In this document: positions 34,528-42,687 of the stretch, in pieces
Layout of the letters: every line of letters begins with the position of its first letter
Position numbering within the stretch: position 1 is the first letter of the stretch
Assembly (NCBI GenBank): GCA_016841445.1
Contig: JAENZD010000006.1
Span: 1 to 64,000 of the forward strand
DNA from: Anaerolineaceae bacterium
GTDB lineage: Bacteria > Chloroflexota > Anaerolineae > Anaerolineales > Anaerolineaceae
Length of the DNA stretch: 64,000 nucleotides
Direction of reading: 5' to 3'
Notes under the pieces: model-generated
What the model was told of the DNA's origin: nothing
The model's input: the letters and a program-made list of their open reading frames with translations, nothing else
Databases searched by the model: none
Made by a program: the position numbers and the translations under genes

Positions 34528-37464
34528 ATGTTTCCTGATGTCATTATTATCAGAGGTGCTAAAGAACATAATCTTAAATCCGTTGACATTACGCTCCCAC
34601 GTAACAAGTTGATCGTCCTGACGGGGGTATCGGGCAGCGGAAAATCATCATTGGCGTTTGATACCCTGTATGCGGAGGGTCAGCGGCGTTACGTAGAGTC
34701 GCTCTCGACCTTTGCCCGCCAGTTCATCGGGCAGATGGAAAAGCCGAAGGTGGATTATATTGGCGGGTTGAGCCCGGCGATCGCTATCGAGCAGAAGCCC
34801 GTCAGCCGCAACCCCCGCTCGACCGTGGCAACTGTGACTGAAATTGCAGATTACCTGCGGGTGCTGTTCGCAAGGGTTGGGAACCCCCACTGCTACCAAT
34901 GTGGGCGTGAACTGCATGCCCAATCCGCTGAGGAAATTGTCTCCCAGGCAGCAGCCCTGCCAGCAGGTACCCGCTTCCAGGTGCTGGCACCCCTTGCCCG
35001 TCAGCGTAAGGGAACTTTTAAAGATATCTTTGACCAGGTCAAGGCGGATGGCTTCCTGCGGGTTCGGGTGGGTGAGGCATTTTTAGACCTATCAGATAAG
35101 ATCAAGCTTGACAAGAATAAGAAACACGATATTGACCTGGTGGTGGACCGCCTTGTCGCTGTTGAGAAAGGTCAGGAAACTTTCAGTGATTACCTGACCC
35201 GATTGACGGACTCGATCGAAACAGCCTTGAAGATGGGGGAAGGGCTGGTGATCATCAACCAGGATGCAGAACCGGATTGGCTGCTGTCTGAGAACCTGGC
35301 ATGTCCTGACTGCGGGATCAGCTTCCCGGTGATGGAGCCGACCATGTTCAGCTTCAACTCACCGCTGGGGATGTGCCCAACCTGTAACGGGTTAGGTGAA
35401 ATTTATGAATTTGATATTGACCTGATCATTGACCCAACTAAATCCGTTGGTGAGGGTGCTGTTCTGCCGTGGGGAGAGGTTAACAAGAAGAAAAAATCTT
35501 ATATTCATAGCGCGTCCCAGCAGATCATCGGCAAATTTGGTGCGACGCTGGATACACCCTGGACGGCAATCCCCGAAGCAGGGAGGGATGCTGTGCTGCA
35601 TGGTGGTGTGCAGATCAAGTCCACCTGGGAAACTGATCGGGGATCGGGTGAATATGAGTATGTCACTGAGGGGATCCTGAAGGGATTAAAACGCCGCTAT
35701 AAGCAAACCATTTCAGATGGCGCACGGAAATATTATGAAAGCTTTATGGGCACACAACCCTGCCACGAGTGCCATGGGAAAAGGCTCCGGCCTGAAAGCC
35801 TGGCTGTGACTGTTGGTGGGGTGAATATCGATGATGTGATGCACCTGAATATCAGGGAAGCCTACCGGTGGGCAGGTTCCATAGAAAACAGCCTGGATAC
35901 CGAATCCATGGAGATCGCAGGTGAGGTGCTGAAGGAGATCCAGGGGCGCCTGCAGTTCCTCTTGAATGTTGGCCTGCATTACCTGACGCTGAGCAGGCCT
36001 GCGCCCACACTTTCGGGCGGTGAAGGGCAGCGCATCCGCCTTGCCAGCCAGATTGGATGCGGGCTGGTGGGTGTGCTGTATGTGCTGGATGAGCCGACCA
36101 TTGGACTGCATCAGCGGGATAATGCCCGCCTGCTGGAGACCCTTGAACATCTGCGGGATATGGGCAACACGGTGGTTGTGGTTGAACATGATGAGGCGAC
36201 CATTCGAACGGCTGATTATATCGTGGACCTGGGGCCCGGTGCAGGAATCAAAGGCGGGGAGATCGTCGCCTATGGAACGCTCCCTGAAATCCTTAAATCA
36301 AAAACCTCGCAAACCGCTCAATATCTGAAAAAAGAATTGATCGTTCACTCTCCTCACCAAAAAAGGCGCCCAATCAACGGTAAATGGCTGACCCTTATTG
36401 GTGCCCGGCAGAATAATCTGAAAAGTATTACTGCCCGTTTTCCCCTGGGCTTGTTCACCTGCGTGACGGGTGTATCGGGCAGCGGAAAGTCTTCCCTTGT
36501 GGCGCAGACCCTACAGCCGCTGCTGGCGCGGGAGCTGCACCGCGCCAAAGATAAGCCCGGTGACCATGACGGTCTGGATGGTTTGGAATACATCAACAAA
36601 GTGATCAATATCACCCAGGATCCCATTGGACGCACACCGCGCTCTAACCCTGTAACGTATGTGAAAGTCTGGGGGGAGGTCCGTGATATCTTCGCAATGA
36701 CTTCTGAAGCTAAATTTAGAGGCTACAAGAAGGGCCGCTTCAGCTTCAATGTGAAGGGCGGGCGCTGTGAAGCATGCAAGGGGTATGGCAAGAAGAAGGT
36801 TGAGATGCACTTCCTTCCGGATGTATGGGTGACCTGCAATGTATGTAAAGGCCACAGGTTCAATCGAGAGACGTTAGAAATCAAATATAAAGGCAAGAAC
36901 ATTGCGGAAGTGCTGGACATGGATGTTGATGAAGCGTTGGATTTCTTTGAGAATGTGCCCAAGATCAACCGCATCCTTCAAACCCTTTCCGATGTGGGTT
37001 TGGGCTACATCAAACTCGGGCAAAGCGCAACCACGCTTTCCGGTGGGGAAGCCCAGCGGGTTAAGCTGGCAAGAGAACTGGCTCGCGTGAGTACCGGCGA
37101 CACAGTGTATATATTGGATGAGCCCACCACGGGGCTGCACTTTGCGGATATTCAGAAGCTGCTGGATGTTCTCCACCGCCTGACAGATGCCGGTAACACC
37201 GTAATCGTGATCGAGCATAACCTGGATGTGATCAAGACGGCAGATTGGCTGATTGACCTTGGTCCTGAAGGCGGGGATGGGGGCGGCCAGATCGTTGCTG
37301 AAGGCACCCCGGAAGCCGTTTCCATGAATGATCAATCCTACACGGGCGTATTCCTGCGGGGAATACTGGATATCCCCGAGCCGGTATCAGACTTATCAGA
37401 CCGCATTGCTGAGCTGGAACAGCCCATAAAATTGGATCGAAGTTTTTATAAAGGAAAAGTTTAA
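34528..37464 (+). CDS. uvrA: Excinuclease ABC subunit A
   Basis: 978 residues. Two ABC ATPase modules: first Walker A GVSGSGKSSLAF (near residue 33), second GVSGSGKSSLVA (near 650); signatures LSGGEGQRIRLA and LSGGEAQRVKLA; Walker B LYVLDEPTIGLHQRD and VYILDEPTTGLHFAD. Zinc-binding modules lie at CPDCG...CPTCNG, near residues 258-295, and CEACKGYG...CNVCKGH. UvrA finds DNA lesions with UvrB. It is longer than the common 940-950 residues, partly from the C-terminal tail. Confidence 0.96.
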   Translation: MFPDVIIIRGAKEHNLKSVDITLPRNKLIVLTGVSGSGKSSLAFDTLYAEGQRRYVESLSTFARQFIGQMEKPKVDYIGGLSPAIAIEQKPVSRNPRSTVATVTEIADYLRVLFARVGNPHCYQCGRELHAQSAEEIVSQAAALPAGTRFQVLAPLARQRKGTFKDIFDQVKADGFLRVRVGEAFLDLSDKIKLDKNKKHDIDLVVDRLVAVEKGQETFSDYLTRLTDSIETALKMGEGLVIINQDAEPDWLLSENLACPDCGISFPVMEPTMFSFNSPLGMCPTCNGLGEIYEFDIDLIIDPTKSVGEGAVLPWGEVNKKKKSYIHSASQQIIGKFGATLDTPWTAIPEAGRDAVLHGGVQIKSTWETDRGSGEYEYVTEGILKGLKRRYKQTISDGARKYYESFMGTQPCHECHGKRLRPESLAVTVGGVNIDDVMHLNIREAYRWAGSIENSLDTESMEIAGEVLKEIQGRLQFLLNVGLHYLTLSRPAPTLSGGEGQRIRLASQIGCGLVGVLYVLDEPTIGLHQRDNARLLETLEHLRDMGNTVVVVEHDEATIRTADYIVDLGPGAGIKGGEIVAYGTLPEILKSKTSQTAQYLKKELIVHSPHQKRRPINGKWLTLIGARQNNLKSITARFPLGLFTCVTGVSGSGKSSLVAQTLQPLLARELHRAKDKPGDHDGLDGLEYINKVINITQDPIGRTPRSNPVTYVKVWGEVRDIFAMTSEAKFRGYKKGRFSFNVKGGRCEACKGYGKKKVEMHFLPDVWVTCNVCKGHRFNRETLEIKYKGKNIAEVLDMDVDEALDFFENVPKINRILQTLSDVGLGYIKLGQSATTLSGGEAQRVKLARELARVSTGDTVYILDEPTTGLHFADIQKLLDVLHRLTDAGNTVIVIEHNLDVIKTADWLIDLGPEGGDGGGQIVAEGTPEAVSMNDQSYTGVFLRGILDIPEPVSDLSDRIAELEQPIKLDRSFYKGKV

Positions 37465-37565
37465 TCAAGCGCATTGAAACATTTGTATCTATCCACTGAG
37501 AGATTTCAGAAGTTGTTTACCATTCACAACTCACCCATCACTAAATAATTTGAAAGGAGATCAAA

Positions 37566-38051
37566 ATGCCTGAAATTAAGATCCAATCGCACCCCCGGAT
37601 GACCGTAGTTGGGCCGCTTTATCACGGGAAAAACGAAGCTGGTGAAATCCCCCAATTATGGGGAAAGTTGATGGAAAGGCAAGGTGACATCGAAAACCGG
37701 GATTTCAGCGTCCAGGCTGCTTATGGGATCAGCATTATGGGACCTGACTATGATGAGACCATGGTCTTTGATTACATCGCTGGCTTTGCAGTTACACTAG
37801 ACCCCGAGAACCTACCAGACGGTATGGGCAAGTTTGTCATCCCAGAAGGCGACTATGCCGTGATCACCTGCCCCAGCCTGGAATGGATATCGAAAGCTTT
37901 TGATGCTGTTTACCGCTGGATTCGAGAATCGAAGGAATATGTGATTGATCATTCTGATGGCAATTTTAACTTCGAGCGCTATGGTGAAGAATTCGCCCCG
38001 GATATGGGATCAACGAAGTTCACTATCCACGTACCGGTCAAAGAAAAATAA
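37566..38051 (+). CDS. GyrI-like small-molecule-binding protein (first of two)
   Basis: 161 residues. It resembles the AraC effector-binding/GyrI fold: MTVVGPLYHGKNEAGEIPQLWGKLMER at the start, then YAVITCPSLEWISKAFDAVYRWIRES. There is no DNA-binding domain. Such stand-alone domains bind drugs or metabolites, and some inhibit gyrase. It has AGGAG before its ATG and a second family member follows by 16 nt. Confidence 0.8.
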   Translation: MPEIKIQSHPRMTVVGPLYHGKNEAGEIPQLWGKLMERQGDIENRDFSVQAAYGISIMGPDYDETMVFDYIAGFAVTLDPENLPDGMGKFVIPEGDYAVITCPSLEWISKAFDAVYRWIRESKEYVIDHSDGNFNFERYGEEFAPDMGSTKFTIHVPVKEK

Positions 38052-38067
38052 TACAGCAGGAGGTTGC

Positions 38068-38535
38068 ATGGAACCCCGCATCGTCATTAAACCAGCTTTT
38101 TCGGTTGTTGGAATTTGGCAGAATGGAAATCCGTCCAGAAGCACCGTGGATCGTTTGTGGGAGCGCCTGGGTGAGCGTTTTCCTGAAATCCCGGGTGTGG
38201 ATCCGGACCAGGGATACGGGGTTCATGTTAAACGTGGAAATGAGGAAAAATATCTTGCGGGATTAATGGTCAGAAAAGGAATTCCAGATGGAAAACTACC
38301 TGAGGGGATGGCTTTACTATCCCTGGAAGCCCATGCTTATGCCGTTTTTCACTACAACGGGCGTCTAGAAAATATGGGTGCGACGTTGGAGGCGATATTT
38401 TTAACATGGCTGCCAAATTCAGGTTATCAAACGGAAGCGGATTTCTACTTTGAATATTTTGACGATCGGTTTCAGCCGGGGTCAGATGACTCATCGCTGT
38501 TTATCTATGTGCCGGTAAGGGAATCTGCGTCGTAA
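38068..38535 (+). CDS. GyrI-like small-molecule-binding protein (second of two)
   Basis: 155 residues from ATG 38068, with AGGAGG upstream; the open frame extends into the first gene but not as coding. The sequence follows the same GyrI-like layout (FSVVGIWQNGNPSRSTVDRLWERLGER...SSLFIYVPVRE) though it has diverged strongly from its neighbour. It is probably a tandem duplicate that now binds something else. A WYL regulator is convergent downstream. Confidence 0.75.
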   Translation: MEPRIVIKPAFSVVGIWQNGNPSRSTVDRLWERLGERFPEIPGVDPDQGYGVHVKRGNEEKYLAGLMVRKGIPDGKLPEGMALLSLEAHAYAVFHYNGRLENMGATLEAIFLTWLPNSGYQTEADFYFEYFDDRFQPGSDDSSLFIYVPVRESAS

Positions 38536-38572
38536 TAAAGCATCAGTTGTTCAGACTTCATGATATAAGAGA

Positions 38573-39526
38573 TTAGCCTTCATACTGCCTTAGTAAATCT
38601 TGTGCTGCCTGTTTCACCCGCTCGATCAATTCAGGGGGGGCAAGGGCTTTGGCATGCTTACCCCAGCTGAGCACCCAACCAGCGGCCCAGTTGAAATCAT
38701 CCACATCGAAACGGACTGTGACCGAGCCATCAGGGTTATCGCTGACCCGCATCCAATCGGTTTCTCGCTCCCGCATTGTCTCAGCGACTTCCCGATCCAT
38801 TTGCACAACGACAACATAGCGGTTTTCCCATGTCATCGTTTTTTCGAGGTAGGCTTTGGCGTCGAAGTCTTGAGGCAGTTTGAATGACCTATTCAAGGCT
38901 TCGAGGTGATTGATACGGTCGATCCGGAAAGTGCGCTTTTCTTTACGCATATGGCAGTACCCGATCAGGTACCAGTTTCCCCAGCGAAAGCTGAGCGCAT
39001 ACGGGTCAACAACGCGATCCGTTTCCATCCTTGAAAAGCTGTGGTAACGCATTCTGACCTGCTTGCCGTCTGCCATGCAATCTCGCAAGGTCGCCATCAG
39101 GCCGTGGAATGGTGAGTAATCCCGAGAGGTACCGGTCATCACCACCAGGCTGCGCTGGGAGCGCTGAACTTCCTCACGGATATCATCCGGCAGGACGTTA
39201 TCCAGCTTGGCGGTCACCCCGGTTACAGCGTCCCGGAAGGGCTTGCCCCAGATATCCTGCACCAGGCTAGCGCCCATATACAGCACGGTCGCTTCTTCGG
39301 GCGTGAAGATCAGCGGCGGGAGCTTATAGGTTCTAAGCAGGGAAAACCCGCCGTAGGGTCCGCGTTCCGCGTACAGGGGAATACCCATTTCCTCCAGCAT
39401 CCCGATATAGCGGTGGACCGTCCGGTTGGAGACATCCAGCTCGGTTGACAATTCCGAGACCGTCCACTGCCTGCGAGATTGAAACAGGAAGATCATGGAA
39501 AGCAAACGCGTGGCGACATTACTCAT
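38573..39526 (-). CDS. WYL-domain transcriptional regulator
   Basis: 317 residues. N-terminal winged helix-turn-helix of the DeoR/YafY type (TVSELSTELDVSNRTVHRYIGMLEEMGIPLYAERGPYGGFSL) and a WYL ligand-binding domain (VRMRYHSFSRMETDRVVDPYALSFRWGNWYLIGYCHMRKEKRTFRIDRI), with a WCX-type C-terminus. It is likely to regulate nearby genes, perhaps the GyrI-like pair, but this is an inference. Confidence 0.9.
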   Translation of the reverse strand: MSNVATRLLSMIFLFQSRRQWTVSELSTELDVSNRTVHRYIGMLEEMGIPLYAERGPYGGFSLLRTYKLPPLIFTPEEATVLYMGASLVQDIWGKPFRDAVTGVTAKLDNVLPDDIREEVQRSQRSLVVMTGTSRDYSPFHGLMATLRDCMADGKQVRMRYHSFSRMETDRVVDPYALSFRWGNWYLIGYCHMRKEKRTFRIDRINHLEALNRSFKLPQDFDAKAYLEKTMTWENRYVVVVQMDREVAETMRERETDWMRVSDNPDGSVTVRFDVDDFNWAAGWVLSWGKHAKALAPPELIERVKQAAQDLLRQYEG

Positions 39527-39575
39527 ACCGTTATTATACAGCGAAATATGACAGAGTATGACATAATTGAGATAA

Positions 39576-39626
39576 GGTGAATGGTGAAAGGTGAATGGTG
39601 AAAGGTGAATGGTGAAAGGTGAAGGG
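39576..39626 (+). repeat. Tandem 14-nt repeat array A
   Basis: Three exact units of GGTGAATGGTGAAA (39576-39617) and a partial unit, followed by GGAAAAAGCC and GTAGTTG. Array B repeats the same order downstream, so the whole block of about 70 bp is duplicated. No coding role. Confidence 0.9.
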
Positions 39627-39679
39627 AAAAAGCCAGTAGTTGTAGTTAGTCGCTGGTAGCTTTTGACTGATTGATGATA

Positions 39680-39716
39680 GGTGAATGGTGAAGGGTGAAA
39701 GGTGAATGGTGAAAGG
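39680..39716 (+). repeat. Tandem 14-nt repeat array B
   Basis: GGTGAATGGTGAAG, GGTGAAA, GGTGAATGGTGAAA, then GGAAAAAGCC(T)GTAGTT, the same tail that follows array A. The two arrays appear to be a direct duplication. Confidence 0.85.
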
Positions 39717-39750
39717 AAAAAGCCTGTAGTTCGTATTGCTTATCCCTGAT

Positions 39751-39816
39751 CCTGATCACCTGATCGCCTGATTGCCTGATCGCCTAATCGCCTGGTCACC
39801 TGATCTCCTGATTGCC
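39751..39816 (+). repeat. Tandem 8-nt repeat array (CCTGATCG type)
   Basis: Eight consecutive 8-nt units, for example CCTGATCA, CCTGATCG, CCTGATTG, CCTGATCG, CCTAATCG, CCTGGTCA, CCTGATCT, CCTGATTG, then CC. The unit is related to the 7-nt repeats at 15474-15503 and the shorter runs at 10581 and 14962. No function is known to me. Confidence 0.9.
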
Positions 39817-39852
39817 GAGCGCCTTATCCCTTGATAGTGTTGTCCTGAAACA

Positions 39853-39870
39853 TGTTAAGAATTCTTAACA
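39853..39870. promoter_or_regulatory. 18-bp palindrome, probable MarR operator
   Basis: TGTTAAGAATTCTTAACA is a perfect 18-bp palindrome 10 nt upstream of the -35 of the marR-type gene. MarR proteins bind such inverted repeats; autoregulation is likely. Confidence 0.8.
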
Positions 39871-39880
39871 TTAAAGCATA

Positions 39881-39924
39881 TTGACATTGGCGCAAGTAGA
39901 TATTATAGTTAAGCCCGTTTAACT
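39881..39924 (+). promoter_or_regulatory. Promoter of the MarR-ABC operon with second operator
   Basis: TTGACA (39881-39886), 17 nt, TATAGT (39904-39909). A second inverted repeat AGTTAA-N6-TTAACT (39907-39924) overlaps the start of transcription and shares the TTAA core of the upstream palindrome. Together they suggest repression by the MarR protein at two sites. Confidence 0.8.
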
Positions 39925-39944
39925 ATTAAGCGAGGTAAACATTG

Positions 39945-40412
39945 ATGTCAGAAGAATTGTTTTTGAGTGCGCTCAGGGAGTGGATAGAGATTTCCATGCA
40001 CCGCTCGCGCCATGCATTCATCCGGAACATCCGTGAAAGCGACCTCTCTTTTTCCCAGATCAATACCCTGTTCCGACTCTATCACCACGGTTCAAGCCCG
40101 GTCAATGACCTGGCAAACCACCTGGGGATCACAACAGCGGCTGTCAGCCAGTTATTGGAGCCGTTACATCAATCAGGGTTGATCCAGCGCTCCGAGAGCC
40201 CAAATGACCGTCGTGTGAAGCTGATCGCCTTAACAGATGCAGGCCAGGCTTTGGTGAATAGAAGTGTTCAAAACCGGCATGCCTGGTTGAGCGAGCTTTC
40301 AGAGGTGCTGACACAAGAAGAAAAAGAACAACTGCTGCCTGCTATCATCCTCCTAACAGAACGCATCCACCAGTTAGATGTGGAAGCTCACCCGCCATGT
40401 GACTCCGATTAA
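39945..40412 (+). CDS. MarR-family transcriptional regulator
   Basis: 155 residues from ATG 39945 (a TTG is one codon upstream). The winged helix is clear: VNDLANHLGITTAAVSQLLEPLHQSGLIQRSESPNDRRVKLIALTDAG. It precedes two ABC exporter genes in the same direction with 37 nt spacing, the common layout where MarR controls a drug pump. Two palindromic sites lie in its promoter. Confidence 0.92.
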   Translation: MSEELFLSALREWIEISMHRSRHAFIRNIRESDLSFSQINTLFRLYHHGSSPVNDLANHLGITTAAVSQLLEPLHQSGLIQRSESPNDRRVKLIALTDAGQALVNRSVQNRHAWLSELSEVLTQEEKEQLLPAIILLTERIHQLDVEAHPPCDSD

Positions 40413-40449
40413 CCGGCTACTAAAATATCAACGAAAGAAAAACTAATTT

Positions 40450-42687
40450 ATGTGGAAACTGACGAAATATCTAAAACCTTACATCCTGTTTATCATCCTG
40501 GCTATTGCGCTGCTGTTCGTGCTGGCAAATGCTGACCTGGCGCTGCCTGATTACCTCTCACGGATCGTGAATGTGGGTATCCAGCAGAACGGTATTGACA
40601 ATGCCATCCCGGAGTACATTCGGGAAAGCGAGCTGGATAAGGTTGCATTATTCCTGGATGACGATGAGCAATCCCAGGTCTATAGTGCCTACCAGCTTGT
40701 TGATGAATCAAATGATAACTACATCGATTTGGTAGAGATGGTTCCGGCGATATCTGCAGAGCCCGTTTATGCTCTGAAAGACATCTCTCAGGAGGAGCAG
40801 GATCAGCTTAAGCCTTTGATGTCCCGTGGGATGCTGATCGTGTTTGGCATCACCCAGATCCAGGAAAACCCGGAACAGGCAGCAACAATGCTGGGCGACT
40901 TGCCTAATGTTCCCTCGCAGATCCCCCAGGGGATGGATGTTTTTTCCCTGCTTCGGATGGCACCAGACCGGCTTGAAAAATTGAAGGAGGGTATTAATGA
41001 GCGATTCGATGCAATGCAGGACACTTTTGTTACCCAACTGACAACTGAAGCGATCCGCCAGGAATACCAGGCGATGGAAATCGACCTGGCACAAATCCAG
41101 ACCAATTATATCCTTCGCGTTGGCGGTATCATGATCTTGCTATCGCTGGTATCCGGATTGGCAAATGTAGGTGTCAGCTTCCTGGCTTCAAGAACCTCGG
41201 CCAGCGTTGCACGTGATATTAGGAAAGATGTATTTAAGAAAGTTTCATCATTTTCCAGCCAGGAATTTAATAACTTCTCAACAGCCTCTTTAATCACCCG
41301 TGCCACCAATGACGTGACCCAGATCCAGCAGGTTGTATTTTTGGTTATGCGGTTATTGTTCTTTGCACCGATCCTGGGTATTGGCGGCGTGATCCGTGCG
41401 GTGGATAAAAGCCCCAATATGTGGTGGATCATTGCCCTGGCGGTAGCACTGCTGATCTTGCTGATCGCGGTGGCTTTCGTGATCGCAGTACCCAAGTTCA
41501 CCATCATCCAGAAACTGATTGACCGGTTGAACCTGGTAACACGTGAGAACCTATCAGGCATGATGGTGATCCGTGCTTTCAACAAGCAGGATTTTGAAGA
41601 AGACCGTTTTGATAAGGCGAATAAAGACCTGGCGGGGGTGTCTCTGTTCATCAACCGCATGATGGCTACTATTATGCCGGTAATGATGCTGGTCATGAAC
41701 GGTCTATCCGTGCTGATCCTCTGGGTCGGCGCACACCAGATTGCGGCCTCAACCCTGCAGGTGGGCGATATGATGGCTTTCCTTCAGTACTCCATGCAGA
41801 TCATGTTCGCATTCCTGATGCTTTCGATGCTGTTCATCTTTTTGCCGAGGGCATTTGTTTCCGGCGACCGGATTGCTGAAGTTTTGGAAACTAAAAACGT
41901 GATCCAGGATCCCAAAGAACCCAAGGCTTTACCGAAACCTCTCATGGGCAAAGTTGAGTTTAGAGATGTTTATTTCCGCTACCCGGATGCGGAGGAGGAT
42001 GTGCTCGAGGGCATTTCTTTCACTGCCTTACCAGGACAGACAACTGCTATTATTGGTTCAACCGGCTGCGGTAAATCGACTGTGATTAGCCTTGTCCCGA
42101 GATTATACGATGTCTACAAAGGTGCTGTACTGGTGGATGATGTCGATGTACGTGAAGTGCGGCAGCGTAATCTGCGGGATATGATTGGCTATACACCCCA
42201 GAAAGGTGTCTTATTCTCGGGTACGGTGGAATCGAACCTGCGCTTCGCGGATGAAGACGCCAGCGATGAAACACTGCGTGATTCGATCGAGATTGCCCAG
42301 GCGGCGGAGTTTGTTTATGAAGACCCTGAAGGTCTAGAAGCACCGATCTCTCAGGGCGGATCCAACGTCTCTGGCGGACAGAAGCAGCGTCTGAGCATTG
42401 CGCGTTCACTTGTGAAAAAGCCGGCGATCTTTATTTTCGACGACTCCTTCTCAGCGCTCGACTTTAAAACTGACGCAACACTTCGAAAGGCACTTAAGGA
42501 AAAAACCGGCGAGAGCACGGTGCTGCTGGTAACTCAGCGCGTGGCAACCGTGATGAGTGCGGATCAGATCATCGTTCTGGATGATGGAAAAATTGTTGGT
42601 AAAGGTAAGCATCAGGACCTGATGAAGACCTGCCAAACCTACCAGGAAATTGCCACATCACAGCTCAGCAAGGAGGAACTGGCATGA
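40450..42687 (+). CDS. Heterodimeric ABC exporter subunit with degenerate ATP site
   Basis: 745 residues. TM1 (residues 10-30) is followed by an unusually large insert of about 160 residues (to about 215, outside the cell by topology), then the rest of the six-span domain and an ATPase domain: Walker A GSTGCGKST (near 536), signature VSGGQKQRL (near 640), Walker B IFIFDD. The catalytic Glu after Walker B is Asp, so its ATP site is degenerate. It resembles YheH/BmrD-type subunits. It overlaps the next gene by 4 nt. Confidence 0.9.
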   Translation: MWKLTKYLKPYILFIILAIALLFVLANADLALPDYLSRIVNVGIQQNGIDNAIPEYIRESELDKVALFLDDDEQSQVYSAYQLVDESNDNYIDLVEMVPAISAEPVYALKDISQEEQDQLKPLMSRGMLIVFGITQIQENPEQAATMLGDLPNVPSQIPQGMDVFSLLRMAPDRLEKLKEGINERFDAMQDTFVTQLTTEAIRQEYQAMEIDLAQIQTNYILRVGGIMILLSLVSGLANVGVSFLASRTSASVARDIRKDVFKKVSSFSSQEFNNFSTASLITRATNDVTQIQQVVFLVMRLLFFAPILGIGGVIRAVDKSPNMWWIIALAVALLILLIAVAFVIAVPKFTIIQKLIDRLNLVTRENLSGMMVIRAFNKQDFEEDRFDKANKDLAGVSLFINRMMATIMPVMMLVMNGLSVLILWVGAHQIAASTLQVGDMMAFLQYSMQIMFAFLMLSMLFIFLPRAFVSGDRIAEVLETKNVIQDPKEPKALPKPLMGKVEFRDVYFRYPDAEEDVLEGISFTALPGQTTAIIGSTGCGKSTVISLVPRLYDVYKGAVLVDDVDVREVRQRNLRDMIGYTPQKGVLFSGTVESNLRFADEDASDETLRDSIEIAQAAEFVYEDPEGLEAPISQGGSNVSGGQKQRLSIARSLVKKPAIFIFDDSFSALDFKTDATLRKALKEKTGESTVLLVTQRVATVMSADQIIVLDDGKIVGKGKHQDLMKTCQTYQEIATSQLSKEELA

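Noticed and set aside
39576-39816. Possible CRISPR array
   Set aside because: Units are only 8-14 nt in direct tandem with no spacers of constant length and no cas genes; these are simple tandem repeats.
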